From NCBI RefSeq assembly GCF_023509525.1, contig NZ_JAKNCJ010000001.1:1-64000 (forward strand): 64,000 nt of DNA. The letters are read 5' to 3'. How positions within the stretch are numbered: position 1 is the stretch's first letter; each line of letters starts with the position of its first letter. The stretch comes from Brachybacterium equifaecis (GTDB lineage: Bacteria > Actinomycetota > Actinomycetes > Actinomycetales > Dermabacteraceae). Position numbers and translations under genes: made by a program. The notes below the pieces were generated by a model, which was not told the origin of the DNA, searched no databases, and worked only from the letters and a program-made list of their open reading frames with translations. Shown in pieces: positions 49,242-57,929 of the stretch.

Positions 49242-50084
49242 TCAGCGCTCTGTCGCCACCGCCACAGCGGCATCGAGCAGGCGCACTCCCTCCACACGAG
49301 CGGCGAGCACGACGAGCACCTCGCCGCGGTGCTCCGGGGTGATCTCCTCGAACGTCCCGGGATCCACGGCGAACGCGTAGTCCCATTCGACGCCCTCCGG
49401 GGCGGAGCGCCGGGCGGTCTCCAGCGCGGAGAGGATGCCTGAGGCCGAGGGCGCCGCGGCGGAGACCGCGGCGATGGTGCGCGAGAGCAGCAGAGCGCGC
49501 TCGCGGCCCTCGTCCGAGAGGTAGACGTTGCGGCTGGAGCGGGCGAGGCCCGAGTCCTCGCGCGCGATGGGCACCGCCTCGATGGACGCGGGGATGTCGA
49601 GGGAGAAGACGAGGGCCCGGATGATCGCGAGCTGCTGGGCGTCCTTCTGCCCGAAGACGGCGAAGTGCGGTCTCGTGAGCTGCAGGAGCTTCGTGACCAC
49701 GGTGACGACCCCGTCGTAGTGCCCGGGGCGGCGCGCGCCCTCGAGCACGGTGCCGAGCCGGCCCGCGGAGACGGTGACGGGCGGGGGCATCAGCGGATAC
49801 ATCTCCTCGACGCTCGGCGCGAAGACGAGGTCCACGAGCCCCTCGACCTGGGCGACGTCGGAGGCGAGATCGCGCGGGTAGGCGTCGAAGTCCTCGTTCG
49901 GACCGAACTGGAGGGGGTTCACGAAGTCCGTGAGAATGACGTGGTCGGCGAGCTCGCGGGCGCGGTGCACCAGGCTCAGGTGGCCCTCGTGCAGGGCGCC
50001 CATGGTCATCACCACCGCGACCGTCCCGTCCATGGCGGCCCTGGCGCGCAGGAGCGCAGTCCTGGTGGTGACGACGGTGCTCAT
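49242..50084 (-). CDS. panC: Pantothenate synthetase
   Basis: A 280-residue enzyme that joins pantoate and beta-alanine, using ATP, to give pantothenate for CoA. Motifs: VVMTMGALHEGHLSLVHRA (HxGH ATP site), VNPLQFGPNEDFDAYPRDL, HYDGVVTVVTKLL, FGQKDAQQLAIIRA and the KMSKS-like SRNVYLSDEGR. Its ATG overlaps the DUF2520-protein stop. No panB, panD or panE is in the window, although the neighbouring Rossmann protein deserves attention as a possible ketopantoate reductase. Confidence 0.95.
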   Translation of the reverse strand: MSTVVTTRTALLRARAAMDGTVAVVMTMGALHEGHLSLVHRARELADHVILTDFVNPLQFGPNEDFDAYPRDLASDVAQVEGLVDLVFAPSVEEMYPLMPPPVTVSAGRLGTVLEGARRPGHYDGVVTVVTKLLQLTRPHFAVFGQKDAQQLAIIRALVFSLDIPASIEAVPIAREDSGLARSSRNVYLSDEGRERALLLSRTIAAVSAAAPSASGILSALETARRSAPEGVEWDYAFAVDPGTFEEITPEHRGEVLVVLAARVEGVRLLDAAVAVATER

Positions 50085-50995
50085 CTCTCTCCTTCTTCCG
50101 GCTGCGGGGCGCCGCGCTCCAGGAGCGCAGCGATCTGCTGGGCAGTATGCGCGTCGAGGCCCGCGCGATCCAGCGCGGCCCGGGCGAGAGCGCGGTAGGT
50201 CCGCTCGGCGTCGGCGGGAGCGCGGCGCGCAGCAGCGGAGCCGTCGGCCTCGGCGAGCGCCTCGAGGTGCGCGGCGACGGTGCCCGCATCGCCGCGCATC
50301 ACGGGCCCGGTGAGGGCGTCGGATCCGCGCCGCAGCGACTCCTCAAGCGCGGCGCCGAGCAGCGGGCGCAGGTACTGGCCGGGCTCCTCGATCCCGACGC
50401 TGCGCAGCAGCTCGCGCGACTGGTCCACGAGCACCACGAGGTGGTTCGCGCCGTGGGCGAGGGCCGCGTGGTAGAGCGGCCGGTCGCCTTCGGCGATGGT
50501 GACCGGCTCCGCTCCGATCTCGACCACGAGGGCCTGCGCGATGGGGAGCACGGAGGTCTTCGCCGTGATGCCGACGGGGCAGCCGATGAGGCGCGGGAGG
50601 TCGGCGGGGGTGCCGGTGAAGGTCATCGCCGGGTGCAGGGCGAGGGCCGCTGCGCCGGTGCGCTCGAGCGGGGCGAGCACCGCCGTGCCGAAGCGGCCCG
50701 AGGTGTGCGCGAAGATCTGCCCGCCCGGAGCGATCCCGGCGCTCGCGATGCCGCTCGCGAGCCCAGGGAGCTGGTCGTCGGGGACGGCGAGCAGCACCAT
50801 CTCGCTGCGCTCGACGATCTCGTGCACTCCCAGCAGCGGCGTGCCGGGCAGGAGGGCGGCGGCGCGCTCGCGCGAGGCGGCGGAGACGGCGTAGGCACCG
50901 GTGATCGCGTGGCCCTCGGCGCGCAGGGCCGCCCCGAGAGCGGCGCCGACTCTCCCGGCGCCGATGATCCCGATCCCGAGGCGCGGGGCGCTCAT
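50081..50995 (-). CDS. Rossmann-fold and DUF2520 domain protein
   Basis: A 304-residue probable NAD(P)-dependent reductase. The N-terminal nucleotide-binding motif IGIIGAGRVGAALGAALR and the block EMVLLAVPDDQLPGLA fit a 6-phosphogluconate/ketopantoate-reductase-like Rossmann domain; the helical C-terminal part (LYHAALAHGANHLVVLVD) is DUF2520. It overlaps panC and the upstream PH-domain gene by four bases each. The same DUF2520-panC pairing occurs in mycobacteria. The substrate is not established. Confidence 0.85.
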   Translation of the reverse strand: MSAPRLGIGIIGAGRVGAALGAALRAEGHAITGAYAVSAASRERAAALLPGTPLLGVHEIVERSEMVLLAVPDDQLPGLASGIASAGIAPGGQIFAHTSGRFGTAVLAPLERTGAAALALHPAMTFTGTPADLPRLIGCPVGITAKTSVLPIAQALVVEIGAEPVTIAEGDRPLYHAALAHGANHLVVLVDQSRELLRSVGIEEPGQYLRPLLGAALEESLRRGSDALTGPVMRGDAGTVAAHLEALAEADGSAAARRAPADAERTYRALARAALDRAGLDAHTAQQIAALLERGAPQPEEGER

Positions 50996-52617
50996 CGCGC
51001 AGCGGCCGCGAGCGCGGGCCGGCCCGCGAGCGGCGGCTGCGGCCAGGTGCGCTCGCGGTCGTAGCGGCGGCCGCTGCGCGCATCGGCGGCGAGGGTCTCC
51101 TGCAGCGCGAGAGCGTCGGCGAGCGGGAGGTCATGCAGCTCGGCGCTGGAGCCGGCGATCCCCACGCTCAGGGTCGCGCTGCCGACGCGACGGGCGATCG
51201 GCCCCTGGGCGAGGGAGAGCCCCTGGATGCGCTCGCGCGGGACGATCTGCACCCGCTTCGTGAGGATGCCGCTGCGCACGGCGATCGCGCCGGGGAGGAC
51301 CAGCACCCGCCGGGTGCGGCGGCCCACGAAGTACAGGCGGCTGCGGGGCCCCGTGCCGCCGAGCTCGGCCGCGGGAGCGGTGAGCAGGTGCTCGATGAGC
51401 GAGGAGTCGTCCTCGGTGCCGAGTCCGGGGACCAGGTGGCCGAACGTGCGCGCGAGCTCTTCGCGGGTGCCGACGGGCAGGACGCTCGTCGCCTTGGCGT
51501 CGTCGGTCGCGTCGATGCCGGCCACGGTCACGGCCGCGCGGGTCCAGCCGGGCCCGCGCCACAGCAGGGGCCGGTGCAGGGTGATGTCCTGGACGCGCCC
51601 GGAGCCGATGTTGTCGGTGCGGGTGTTCAGCAGTCCGCGCCGCATGCGCAGACCTGTGTCGGTGTTGCGCGAGACGAAGCCCCAGCCGCTCTCGACTCGG
51701 CTGAACGCAGAGCGCACCAGACCGAGCGCGATGGGCAGGGCGACGGCGAGGGAGGCGAAGCCGTAGCCCTCCACCGTGAGGAGGAGCCCGATGGAGAAGG
51801 CGGCCCACAGGACGGCGAAGACCGCTCCCACCAGCAGGCTCACGTCGCGCAGGAGCGAGCGGATGAGCCTGCTCGTGGGGATCTGGGCGATCAGCTCGCC
51901 CCCGGTGACGCCGTCGTGGAGGGCCGCGCGCAATCGATCGCTGCGTCTGTCAGCGGCGAGAGCCGCCTCGGGGTGCCCTGCGGCGAACGCCGACTCGGGG
52001 TGCTCTGCGGCGAGCGCCGCCTCGGGGTGCTCTGCGGGCGCGGAGGCTCCGATCCCGCTCGGGGCCGGTGCGGGCCCGCCTGCGGCTGCGCCGGTCGGGC
52101 CGACGGGCGCCTCGGCGCTCTCCCCCGGTGCGGGAGCGTCCTGCGGGATCTCCGCGGCGACCCGCAGGATCCTGGTGCGGATCTCCTCGGCGTCGCGCGC
52201 CGTGACGTAGGCGAGATCGAGGTGGGATTCGCCGCCGCCGGCCATCTCCACGCGCACCTTCGCCAGTCCGGCGAGGCGCGCGAGCAGGGGCCGCTCGACC
52301 GAGACCGACTCGATCCGCTCCCTGGGGGCGACGCGCCGCGTGAGGGTCAGCAGGCCGGAGCGCAGGGTGACGCCGTCCTCGGAGATCTCGTACGTGGTGC
52401 GCCACCAGCTGACGGCGCTGAGGACCACGGCGAGCAGGGCGATGCCCAGCAGGATGCCCCCGCCCAGCAGCGCGCGGCGCCACGTGAACTCGTCGACCAG
52501 CGCCGAGATGTTCTGCGCGAGCAGCACCGCGACCACACCGGCCAGCACCTTCCAGCCGGTCAGCAGGGGGGTCAGCGGGTGGGTGCGGCGGGGGCCGTGC
52601 ACGTGCTGGTCGCTCAC
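50992..52617 (-). CDS. Bacterial PH-domain membrane protein (YdbT-like)
   Basis: A 541-residue protein with several membrane helices (about 30-50, 55-75, 225-245 and 250-270) and repeated bacterial PH (DUF304) domains. Each repeat shows a pattern like YEISEDGVTLRSGLLTLTRRVAPRERI..., seen as RVAPRERIESVSVERPLLAR, then NTRTDNIGSGRVQDITLHRP, then KRVQIVPRERIQGLSLAQGP. A low-complexity Ala/Glu/Pro region with HPEAALAAEHPESAF-type repeats lies in the middle. It overlaps the smaller PH-domain gene upstream. Such pairs are membrane-associated and of uncertain function. Confidence 0.85.
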   Translation of the reverse strand: MSDQHVHGPRRTHPLTPLLTGWKVLAGVVAVLLAQNISALVDEFTWRRALLGGGILLGIALLAVVLSAVSWWRTTYEISEDGVTLRSGLLTLTRRVAPRERIESVSVERPLLARLAGLAKVRVEMAGGGESHLDLAYVTARDAEEIRTRILRVAAEIPQDAPAPGESAEAPVGPTGAAAGGPAPAPSGIGASAPAEHPEAALAAEHPESAFAAGHPEAALAADRRSDRLRAALHDGVTGGELIAQIPTSRLIRSLLRDVSLLVGAVFAVLWAAFSIGLLLTVEGYGFASLAVALPIALGLVRSAFSRVESGWGFVSRNTDTGLRMRRGLLNTRTDNIGSGRVQDITLHRPLLWRGPGWTRAAVTVAGIDATDDAKATSVLPVGTREELARTFGHLVPGLGTEDDSSLIEHLLTAPAAELGGTGPRSRLYFVGRRTRRVLVLPGAIAVRSGILTKRVQIVPRERIQGLSLAQGPIARRVGSATLSVGIAGSSAELHDLPLADALALQETLAADARSGRRYDRERTWPQPPLAGRPALAAAAR

Positions 52618-53177
52618 AGGGACTGCATCCGCTCGATGCCGCGGCGCGTGAGCAACTCCTTGAGCCGCTCGGCCTCTTCGCGCGGGAGGCCGTCGATCCA
52701 GCCGCCGGAGTCGGTGGAGGCGGTCGAGAAGGTGAGCCGCGCGATGCCGAAGCGGCGCGCGATCGGGCCCTCGTTGATCTCCACCGACTGCACGCGACCG
52801 TAGGGGGTGGTGGTGACCGAGCGGAACATGAGACCGGATGCGGTCACGAGCTCGTGCTCGCCGTCGAGGTAGCCGAGCGCGCGCACGCGCCGCGGAGTGA
52901 GGAGCAGTCCGGGGAGCGTCCACAGCACGGGAAGGATCGCGAGGATCCACATCCACCACCAGTCGAAGCGGATCACCAGCCACACGCATCCCGCGACCAG
53001 CGCGAGGGAGAGCACCGCTCCCACCGCCTGGCTGAGGTACCTCGCGGGGATCAGCTTCTCCGAGACCGGCTTCAGGCCTGCGGCTCCGAGGAGCCCGGCG
53101 CGCTCGGCCCAGGTCTCGGGGCTGCGTGCGGGCGGGGCATCGGCTGCGGGGGCGGGGGAGGGTCCGATCTCGGTCAT
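52614..53177 (-). CDS. PH-domain membrane protein (YdbS-like)
   Basis: A 187-residue protein with two membrane helices (about 48-85, YLSQAVGAVLSLALVAGCVW onward) followed by one bacterial PH domain: HELVTASGLMFRSVTTTPYG and RVQSVEINEGPIARRFGIAR. The pairing with a larger multi-PH protein, linked by a GTGA overlap, matches the YdbS-YdbT arrangement. The proline/alanine-rich first 30 residues are not conserved. Function is unknown, though a membrane-envelope role is likely. Confidence 0.85.
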   Translation of the reverse strand: MTEIGPSPAPAADAPPARSPETWAERAGLLGAAGLKPVSEKLIPARYLSQAVGAVLSLALVAGCVWLVIRFDWWWMWILAILPVLWTLPGLLLTPRRVRALGYLDGEHELVTASGLMFRSVTTTPYGRVQSVEINEGPIARRFGIARLTFSTASTDSGGWIDGLPREEAERLKELLTRRGIERMQSL

Positions 53178-53208
53178 GCCCCTATCCTTCCAGCTCGGCA
53201 GGGGGTCA

Positions 53209-54429
53209 TCATCCGACGTTCGTCTGCCGCGCCCTCTCCTTCGGCTCGTCGCTGCGGCCCGGCAGCAGCGACTGCAGGGCGCCGGCCACCCGGCCGAGAG
53301 TCGCATCGAACAGGGCCATCCACCATCGCTTTCCGCGCACCTCGACCACGCGGTGGAGGGTCCAGGCCAGCGCCAGGATCACCGCGAGGGTCGCGAGCTG
53401 GATCCAGGGCAGCTTGCGCGCGGTCGCGAGATGGCTGAAGGCGATGTAGCCGAGGTTCGCGTGCAGGAGGTACAGCGGATAGGTGATCCCGCCCGCGGCG
53501 CGCGAGAACGGCAGGCGCAGCTGCGCGATCTGCGGGGTGCCGAGCGCGGCGATGAGGAGCATCGCCAGCAGCACGAGCGCCCTATAGATCCACGGGTTCC
53601 AGGCGAGCCCGTCCCCCTCTCCCGGGACGGTGCGCACCTGCGCGCGGCGGAACGAGGCGATGAGGGCGCCGATCGCCGCGCAGGCGAGCGAGGCCTTCAG
53701 CCACCAGGGCCGCGAGCATCCCGCGGCGAATCGTCGATGGAGCTCCGCGAGCAGCGCCCCGGTCGCGAACAGCAGATAGAAGTCGCCGAGGTAGATCTGG
53801 CCCGCGAGGGATGGCGCCGCCAGCGTGATCAGCAGCATCAGGACGGACCACCCCGCGATCACCTGCGGCAGCACTCTGCGCAGCCCCAGCAGGAGCAGGA
53901 TCCCGATCAGCAGGTAGAAGCGCAGCTCGATGCCGAGCGTCCAGTAGACGCCGTCCACGGGGCTCGCCCCGAAGCTGCGCGGGATCATCGTGAGGTTCCA
54001 CAGGTAGGTGTGCCAGGACATGCTGAGGTGCGCCTGCGCACCCCACAGCACGATCGCCCCGGCCGTGATCGACATGGCGACCCAGAACGCCGGATACAGG
54101 CGCACCGCCCGGGCCACGAGGAAGCCGCGGGCATCGCGATGCCGGACCGAGTTCAGGATGACGTACCCGGAGATCAGGAAGAACAGCTCGACGCCGATGA
54201 TGCCGTAGCGCGCGATGCGGCCGATCGGGCTCAGCTCGTCCTGCACGGCGATGTAGTCCGTGAGCACGCCGAAGTACAGCCAGTGGTAGGCGACCACGGT
54301 CAGCGCAGCGATCAGGCGCAGCCAGTCCAGCGCTTCCAGGCGCGCGGCCCGGCGCGGGGCGGCGGGGGCGGGGGCTGGGGCTGGGGCTGGGGCTGGGGCT
54401 GGGGCTGGGGCGGTTGCATCCTCGCTCAC
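53209..54429 (-). CDS. Acyltransferase 3 family membrane protein
   Basis: A 406-residue protein with about ten membrane helices, of the family that transfers acyl groups to surface glycans, lipids or antibiotics. The diagnostic start RRAARLEALDWLRLIAALTVVAYHW contains the conserved R-x10-H region, then GVELFFLISGYVI. The first 25 residues are alanine/proline repeats from a hexanucleotide array. A GTG start overlaps the DUF3180 stop by four bases. It interrupts the usual order of DUF3180 and PH-domain genes, so it may be a lineage-specific insertion. Confidence 0.85.
   Translation of the reverse strand: MSEDATAPAPAPAPAPAPAPAPAAPRRAARLEALDWLRLIAALTVVAYHWLYFGVLTDYIAVQDELSPIGRIARYGIIGVELFFLISGYVILNSVRHRDARGFLVARAVRLYPAFWVAMSITAGAIVLWGAQAHLSMSWHTYLWNLTMIPRSFGASPVDGVYWTLGIELRFYLLIGILLLLGLRRVLPQVIAGWSVLMLLITLAAPSLAGQIYLGDFYLLFATGALLAELHRRFAAGCSRPWWLKASLACAAIGALIASFRRAQVRTVPGEGDGLAWNPWIYRALVLLAMLLIAALGTPQIAQLRLPFSRAAGGITYPLYLLHANLGYIAFSHLATARKLPWIQLATLAVILALAWTLHRVVEVRGKRWWMALFDATLGRVAGALQSLLPGRSDEPKERARQTNVG
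54363..54410. repeat. Hexanucleotide repeat inside the acyltransferase gene
   Basis: Eight tandem hexamers: two CGGGGG then six CTGGGG on the plus strand, encoding eight Ala-Pro dipeptides near the N-terminus of the acyltransferase. Copy-number change would keep the frame and only vary the Ala-Pro length. Confidence 0.95.
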
Positions 54430-54929
54430 GCGGGCTCGGACTCCCCAGGGCTCTCGCCGTCCTGCGGGGGCAGCGTGCCCCAGCGCTCGACGACGGCCCC
54501 GAGCACCGCGAGGGCCGCGGCGCAGGCGGCGCCGAACGCCGTCGGCGCTACGGCACCCCACAGGCTGCCCGTGCCGCTCGCCAGCAGGTGGAGGGCCTGA
54601 CCGGCGAAGATGCCTGCGACGAGGGTGCCCGTGTAGGCGCAGGCCCGGGCGAGGACGACCGTGCGGAACGCCGTCGGCAGGTCGAGCTGATGGCGACGGG
54701 GCGCGACGGTCGGCTGGATCCGACGCTGCTCCGATTCGCGCATGTAGCGGCGCAGCGGAAGACCGAGCACGAGCAGCACCGCGGCGAGGACGAGCATCAC
54801 CAGCCCGGTGAAGGGGCCGGTGATGGGCACGGTCCCGCCGCGAGAGGCGAGGAAGGCTGCCAGCGAGGCGCCGAATCCCGTCGCGATCAGCGCGAGGAGC
54901 AGGAGCGTCGGGATCGAGAGGGGCCTCAT
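54426..54929 (-). CDS. DUF3180 domain membrane protein
   Basis: A 167-residue protein with four membrane helices: about 7-27 (IPTLLLLALIATGFGASLAA), 38-60, 92-112 and 122-145, with RTVVLARACAYTGTLVAGIF as the most conserved stretch. This four-helix family is conserved in actinobacteria next to folK, as here, where its ATG overlaps the folBK stop by four bases. Function unknown. Confidence 0.88.
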   Translation of the reverse strand: MRPLSIPTLLLLALIATGFGASLAAFLASRGGTVPITGPFTGLVMLVLAAVLLVLGLPLRRYMRESEQRRIQPTVAPRRHQLDLPTAFRTVVLARACAYTGTLVAGIFAGQALHLLASGTGSLWGAVAPTAFGAACAAALAVLGAVVERWGTLPPQDGESPGESEPA

Positions 54930-55852
54930 GACCCCTCCCGCACCGCGCCGAAACCGGGGATCCGAGGACCGGGGCGGATGCCGTGGCGGTCCGGGGCGTG
55001 CTCGAGCAGCGCGGCCACGCGCCCGCGACCGGGCAGCTCCGCGTCGGCCTGCGCCTGCAGCCAGGGCGCCAGCACGAAAGCGCGCTCATGGGCGCGCGGG
55101 TGCGGGAGGGTCAGCTCGGGATCGTCCTGGATCAGATCTCCATAGGAGATGAGGTCGACGTCGAGGGTGCGCGGCCCCCAGCGGACCTCGCGCACGCGCT
55201 GCGCGTCCTGCTCGAGGCGCTGGGCGAGATCCAGCAGCGTCCAGGGACCGAGCACCGTGCGGATTCCGATCGCCGTGTTGAGGAACGCCGCCTGCTCGAC
55301 TCCCCCGACGGGATCGGTCTCGATCACAGGCGCGGTCCAGGCGATCTCGACGCCGTCGGCCCCGCGCAGGGACTCCAGCGCCCCGCGCAGGTGGGCCGCG
55401 CGATCCCCCAAGTTCGTGCCGAGCGCGAGGACCGCATCGACCGGGGCGGCATCCCGGGTGATCTGCACGGTGACGTCCGCGAAGGGGTGCGGGATCGGCG
55501 CTGAGGGCTTGTGGATCGTGATGGCGATGCGGCGGATCAGGACATGCTCGGCGAGCACGCGCTGGGCGATCCGCTCGGCGAGGGTCTCGATGAGCTGGTG
55601 CGGCTCGCCCTCGATCTCCTCGACGGCGCTCGCGGCGACCTCCGCGTAGTTCACGGTGCGGCCCAGGGCGTCGCCTCGCGCGGCGGCGCGCAGATCGACC
55701 TCGAGGCGCAGATCCGCGGAGAACTCCTGGCCCGCCTCGCGCTCATGCGCGAGGACCCCGTGGCGGCCCCAGGCGCGCAAGCCCGTCAGGGTGATCGCGT
55801 CGCTCGGCTGAGGAGATGCGCTGAAGGACTGGCCGCGGGGTTTCTCGCTCAT
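54926..55852 (-). CDS. Fused dihydroneopterin aldolase and HPPK (FolB-FolK)
   Basis: A 308-residue bifunctional folate enzyme. Residues about 20-135 form FolB: ITLTGLRAWGRHGVLAHERE, VNYAEVAASAVEEIEGEPHQ and LAERIAQRVL. Residues about 140-285 form FolK: AVLALGTNLGDRAAHLRGAL, GPRTLDVDLISYGDL and LPHPRAHERAFVLAPW. The reactions are successive steps that split dihydroneopterin and pyrophosphorylate the product for FolP. In mycobacteria the two are separate adjacent genes. Start MSEKPRGQSF at 55852. It is followed by DUF3180 and separated from folP by the ABC-exporter cassette. Confidence 0.93.
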   Translation of the reverse strand: MSEKPRGQSFSASPQPSDAITLTGLRAWGRHGVLAHEREAGQEFSADLRLEVDLRAAARGDALGRTVNYAEVAASAVEEIEGEPHQLIETLAERIAQRVLAEHVLIRRIAITIHKPSAPIPHPFADVTVQITRDAAPVDAVLALGTNLGDRAAHLRGALESLRGADGVEIAWTAPVIETDPVGGVEQAAFLNTAIGIRTVLGPWTLLDLAQRLEQDAQRVREVRWGPRTLDVDLISYGDLIQDDPELTLPHPRAHERAFVLAPWLQAQADAELPGRGRVAALLEHAPDRHGIRPGPRIPGFGAVREGS

Positions 55853-55967
55853 GTGCCCATCCTCCCAGGTGCGAGCCGACTGCAGGGACCGGCCGGTCGG
55901 AATGGCAGGGCCTGCCGGCTCTGGGTGCCTGCGCACGTGGAGCTCCGCGCGTCGCAGACGCGATCGG

Positions 55968-57926
55968 TCACAGCCGCAGAGCCTCCACCGGCTGGATCCG
56001 GCTCGCGCGCCACGCCGCGACAGCACCGGCGAGCGCAGCGACGACGATGCCCGCGGCCACGGCGATCGGCGCGAGCACCGGGTCGAAGATCGGCACCCAG
56101 CCGCGCGAGATCGACACCGAGAGGACCGCGAGGAGACCCAGGAACAGCCCGCACACCCCACCGGCAGCGCCGAGCAGCATCGCCTCCACCATCACGAGCC
56201 GACGCAGGTGGCTGCGCTGCGCACCGAGAGCCCGGCGCAGTCCCAGCTCCCGGGAGCGTTCGAGCACGGAGACGGACATTGAGTTCATCAGCGAGATCAC
56301 CGCCACCAGGATCGAGACGGCCGACAGGGCCAGCAGAGATGCCCGGACGGTCGCCTCGATGCTGCCGCGCTGCGTCTGCGGATCCGGCGGGGCCTGCACG
56401 TGGACGCTGCTGGGATCCTCGGGCTGCAGTGCCAGAGGAAGCTGCTGTGCGATCTGCTGCGCCGCACCCGGGACGGCGCGCACGTGGACCGCCATCTCGG
56501 GCGGCACCGCGGTCACTGGCGGCGGTAGCAGCGGACTGTCGGCGACGGGAAAGCTCGCTCCCCCGACGACGCTGCGCAGCAGCTCCGGGGCGAGCGCCGA
56601 CTCCTCGATGATCCCGACCACCTGGGCCTCGGTGCCGTTGACGCGCACCCGCGGGCCGGAGAACAGCGGCGGCAGCCCCAGCTCAGCGGCGAGACTGCCG
56701 CCCACCAGCACCTCGCCATCGGCGATCTCCCGCTTCTGCCCCTGCCACCGCACTGTCGCGCCGACGGACTCCAGATAGTCCGGCGTGACCGCGGCGAGAG
56801 GCGTCCCTGCAGGGGCTTCACCGCTCTCAGCGCTGATCGCGGGACTGCGCGTGATGTGGACAGCGCCGGCCAGGTCCACTCCGGCGAGCTGCTCGGAGCG
56901 AGCGGCGTACTCGGAGATGCTCGTGCGCGGATCGCCGAGGGCGGCGTCGACCTGGATGTTGCGCGTCGCATCGAAGGTCTGGGCGACCTGGGCTCGTGCT
57001 GCTTCCGTGAGACCGAAGGTCGTCACGGCGAGGCCCACTCCCAGTGCGATCACGAGGACGAGGGCCGCGTACTTCCCAGGGCGAGACGCGAGCGTGCCCC
57101 ACGCATCTCGCAGGAGGTCCGGCAGGGAGAGGCGCGAGTCGTGCCCCTCTTGCCGTGCTGCGGCCGCATGCGCCGAGGGTTCGCCACCATCGCTCGCGAG
57201 CGAGAGCACCTCCGTCGGCTCGTCCTCGGCTGCGAGCGCTGGTGCACCGGCGACTCGCGCATCGGAGGCGATCCGGCCGTCCCGCACCACGATCCGGCGG
57301 TCGGTGGCTGCTGCGACGTCGGCGGAGTGGGTGACGATCACGACCGTGCGGCCGGTGCGCGCGATCGAGGTGAGCAGATCGATGATGGCCGCGCTGTTCT
57401 CGGAGTCGAGGTTGCCGGTGGGCTCGTCGGCGACGAGCACGGGCGCGCCGCCGGCGATGGCACGTGCGATCGCCACGCGCTGGCGCTGACCGCCGGAGAG
57501 GTTGCGAGCGAGCTCCTCTGCGCGATCGGCCAGACCCACCTGCTCGAGAGCCGCAGCCGCGAGCTCCAGCTGCCGGGCTCTGGGAAGTGCCCGGTAGCGG
57601 AAGGCGAGGGTGACGTTCTCGATCACCGTATGGGCGTCGAGAAGATGGAACCCTTGGAAGATGAAGCCGAAGGTGCACGAGCGGAGCTTCGCGAGCGCCC
57701 TCGGGCGCATCGCGCTCGGATCGTCCAGCCCGACCAGGATCTTCCCCGAGGTGGGGAGATCCAGCAGAGCGAGCATGTTCAGCAGTGTGGACTTGCCTGC
57801 GCCGGAGGGTCCTTCGATGGCAATCAGTTCGCCCTGCTCGATGGTGAGGTCGATCCCGCGCAGCGCGTGGACAGGGCTCGGGCCGGGGTAGCTCTTCGCG
57901 ACGCCGACGAGGCGGATCCTCGGCAC
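55968..57926 (-). CDS. MacB-type ABC exporter (ATPase fused to permease)
   Basis: A 652-residue fusion of an ABC ATPase and a MacB/FtsX-type permease. The ATPase (1-230) has Walker A GPSGAGKST at 39-47, signature LSGGQRQRVAIARA and Walker B VLVADEPTGNLDSE. After a linker come a membrane helix (about 290-310), a large extracytoplasmic domain, and three C-terminal helices with the FtsX signature LERSRELGLRRALGAQRSHL. In MacB the order is the same. The GTG start is three bases after the membrane-fusion gene stop. It probably exports or handles the secreted protein encoded at the head of the operon. Confidence 0.9.
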   Translation of the reverse strand: MPRIRLVGVAKSYPGPSPVHALRGIDLTIEQGELIAIEGPSGAGKSTLLNMLALLDLPTSGKILVGLDDPSAMRPRALAKLRSCTFGFIFQGFHLLDAHTVIENVTLAFRYRALPRARQLELAAAALEQVGLADRAEELARNLSGGQRQRVAIARAIAGGAPVLVADEPTGNLDSENSAAIIDLLTSIARTGRTVVIVTHSADVAAATDRRIVVRDGRIASDARVAGAPALAAEDEPTEVLSLASDGGEPSAHAAAARQEGHDSRLSLPDLLRDAWGTLASRPGKYAALVLVIALGVGLAVTTFGLTEAARAQVAQTFDATRNIQVDAALGDPRTSISEYAARSEQLAGVDLAGAVHITRSPAISAESGEAPAGTPLAAVTPDYLESVGATVRWQGQKREIADGEVLVGGSLAAELGLPPLFSGPRVRVNGTEAQVVGIIEESALAPELLRSVVGGASFPVADSPLLPPPVTAVPPEMAVHVRAVPGAAQQIAQQLPLALQPEDPSSVHVQAPPDPQTQRGSIEATVRASLLALSAVSILVAVISLMNSMSVSVLERSRELGLRRALGAQRSHLRRLVMVEAMLLGAAGGVCGLFLGLLAVLSVSISRGWVPIFDPVLAPIAVAAGIVVAALAGAVAAWRASRIQPVEALRL

Positions 57927-57929
57927 CGC

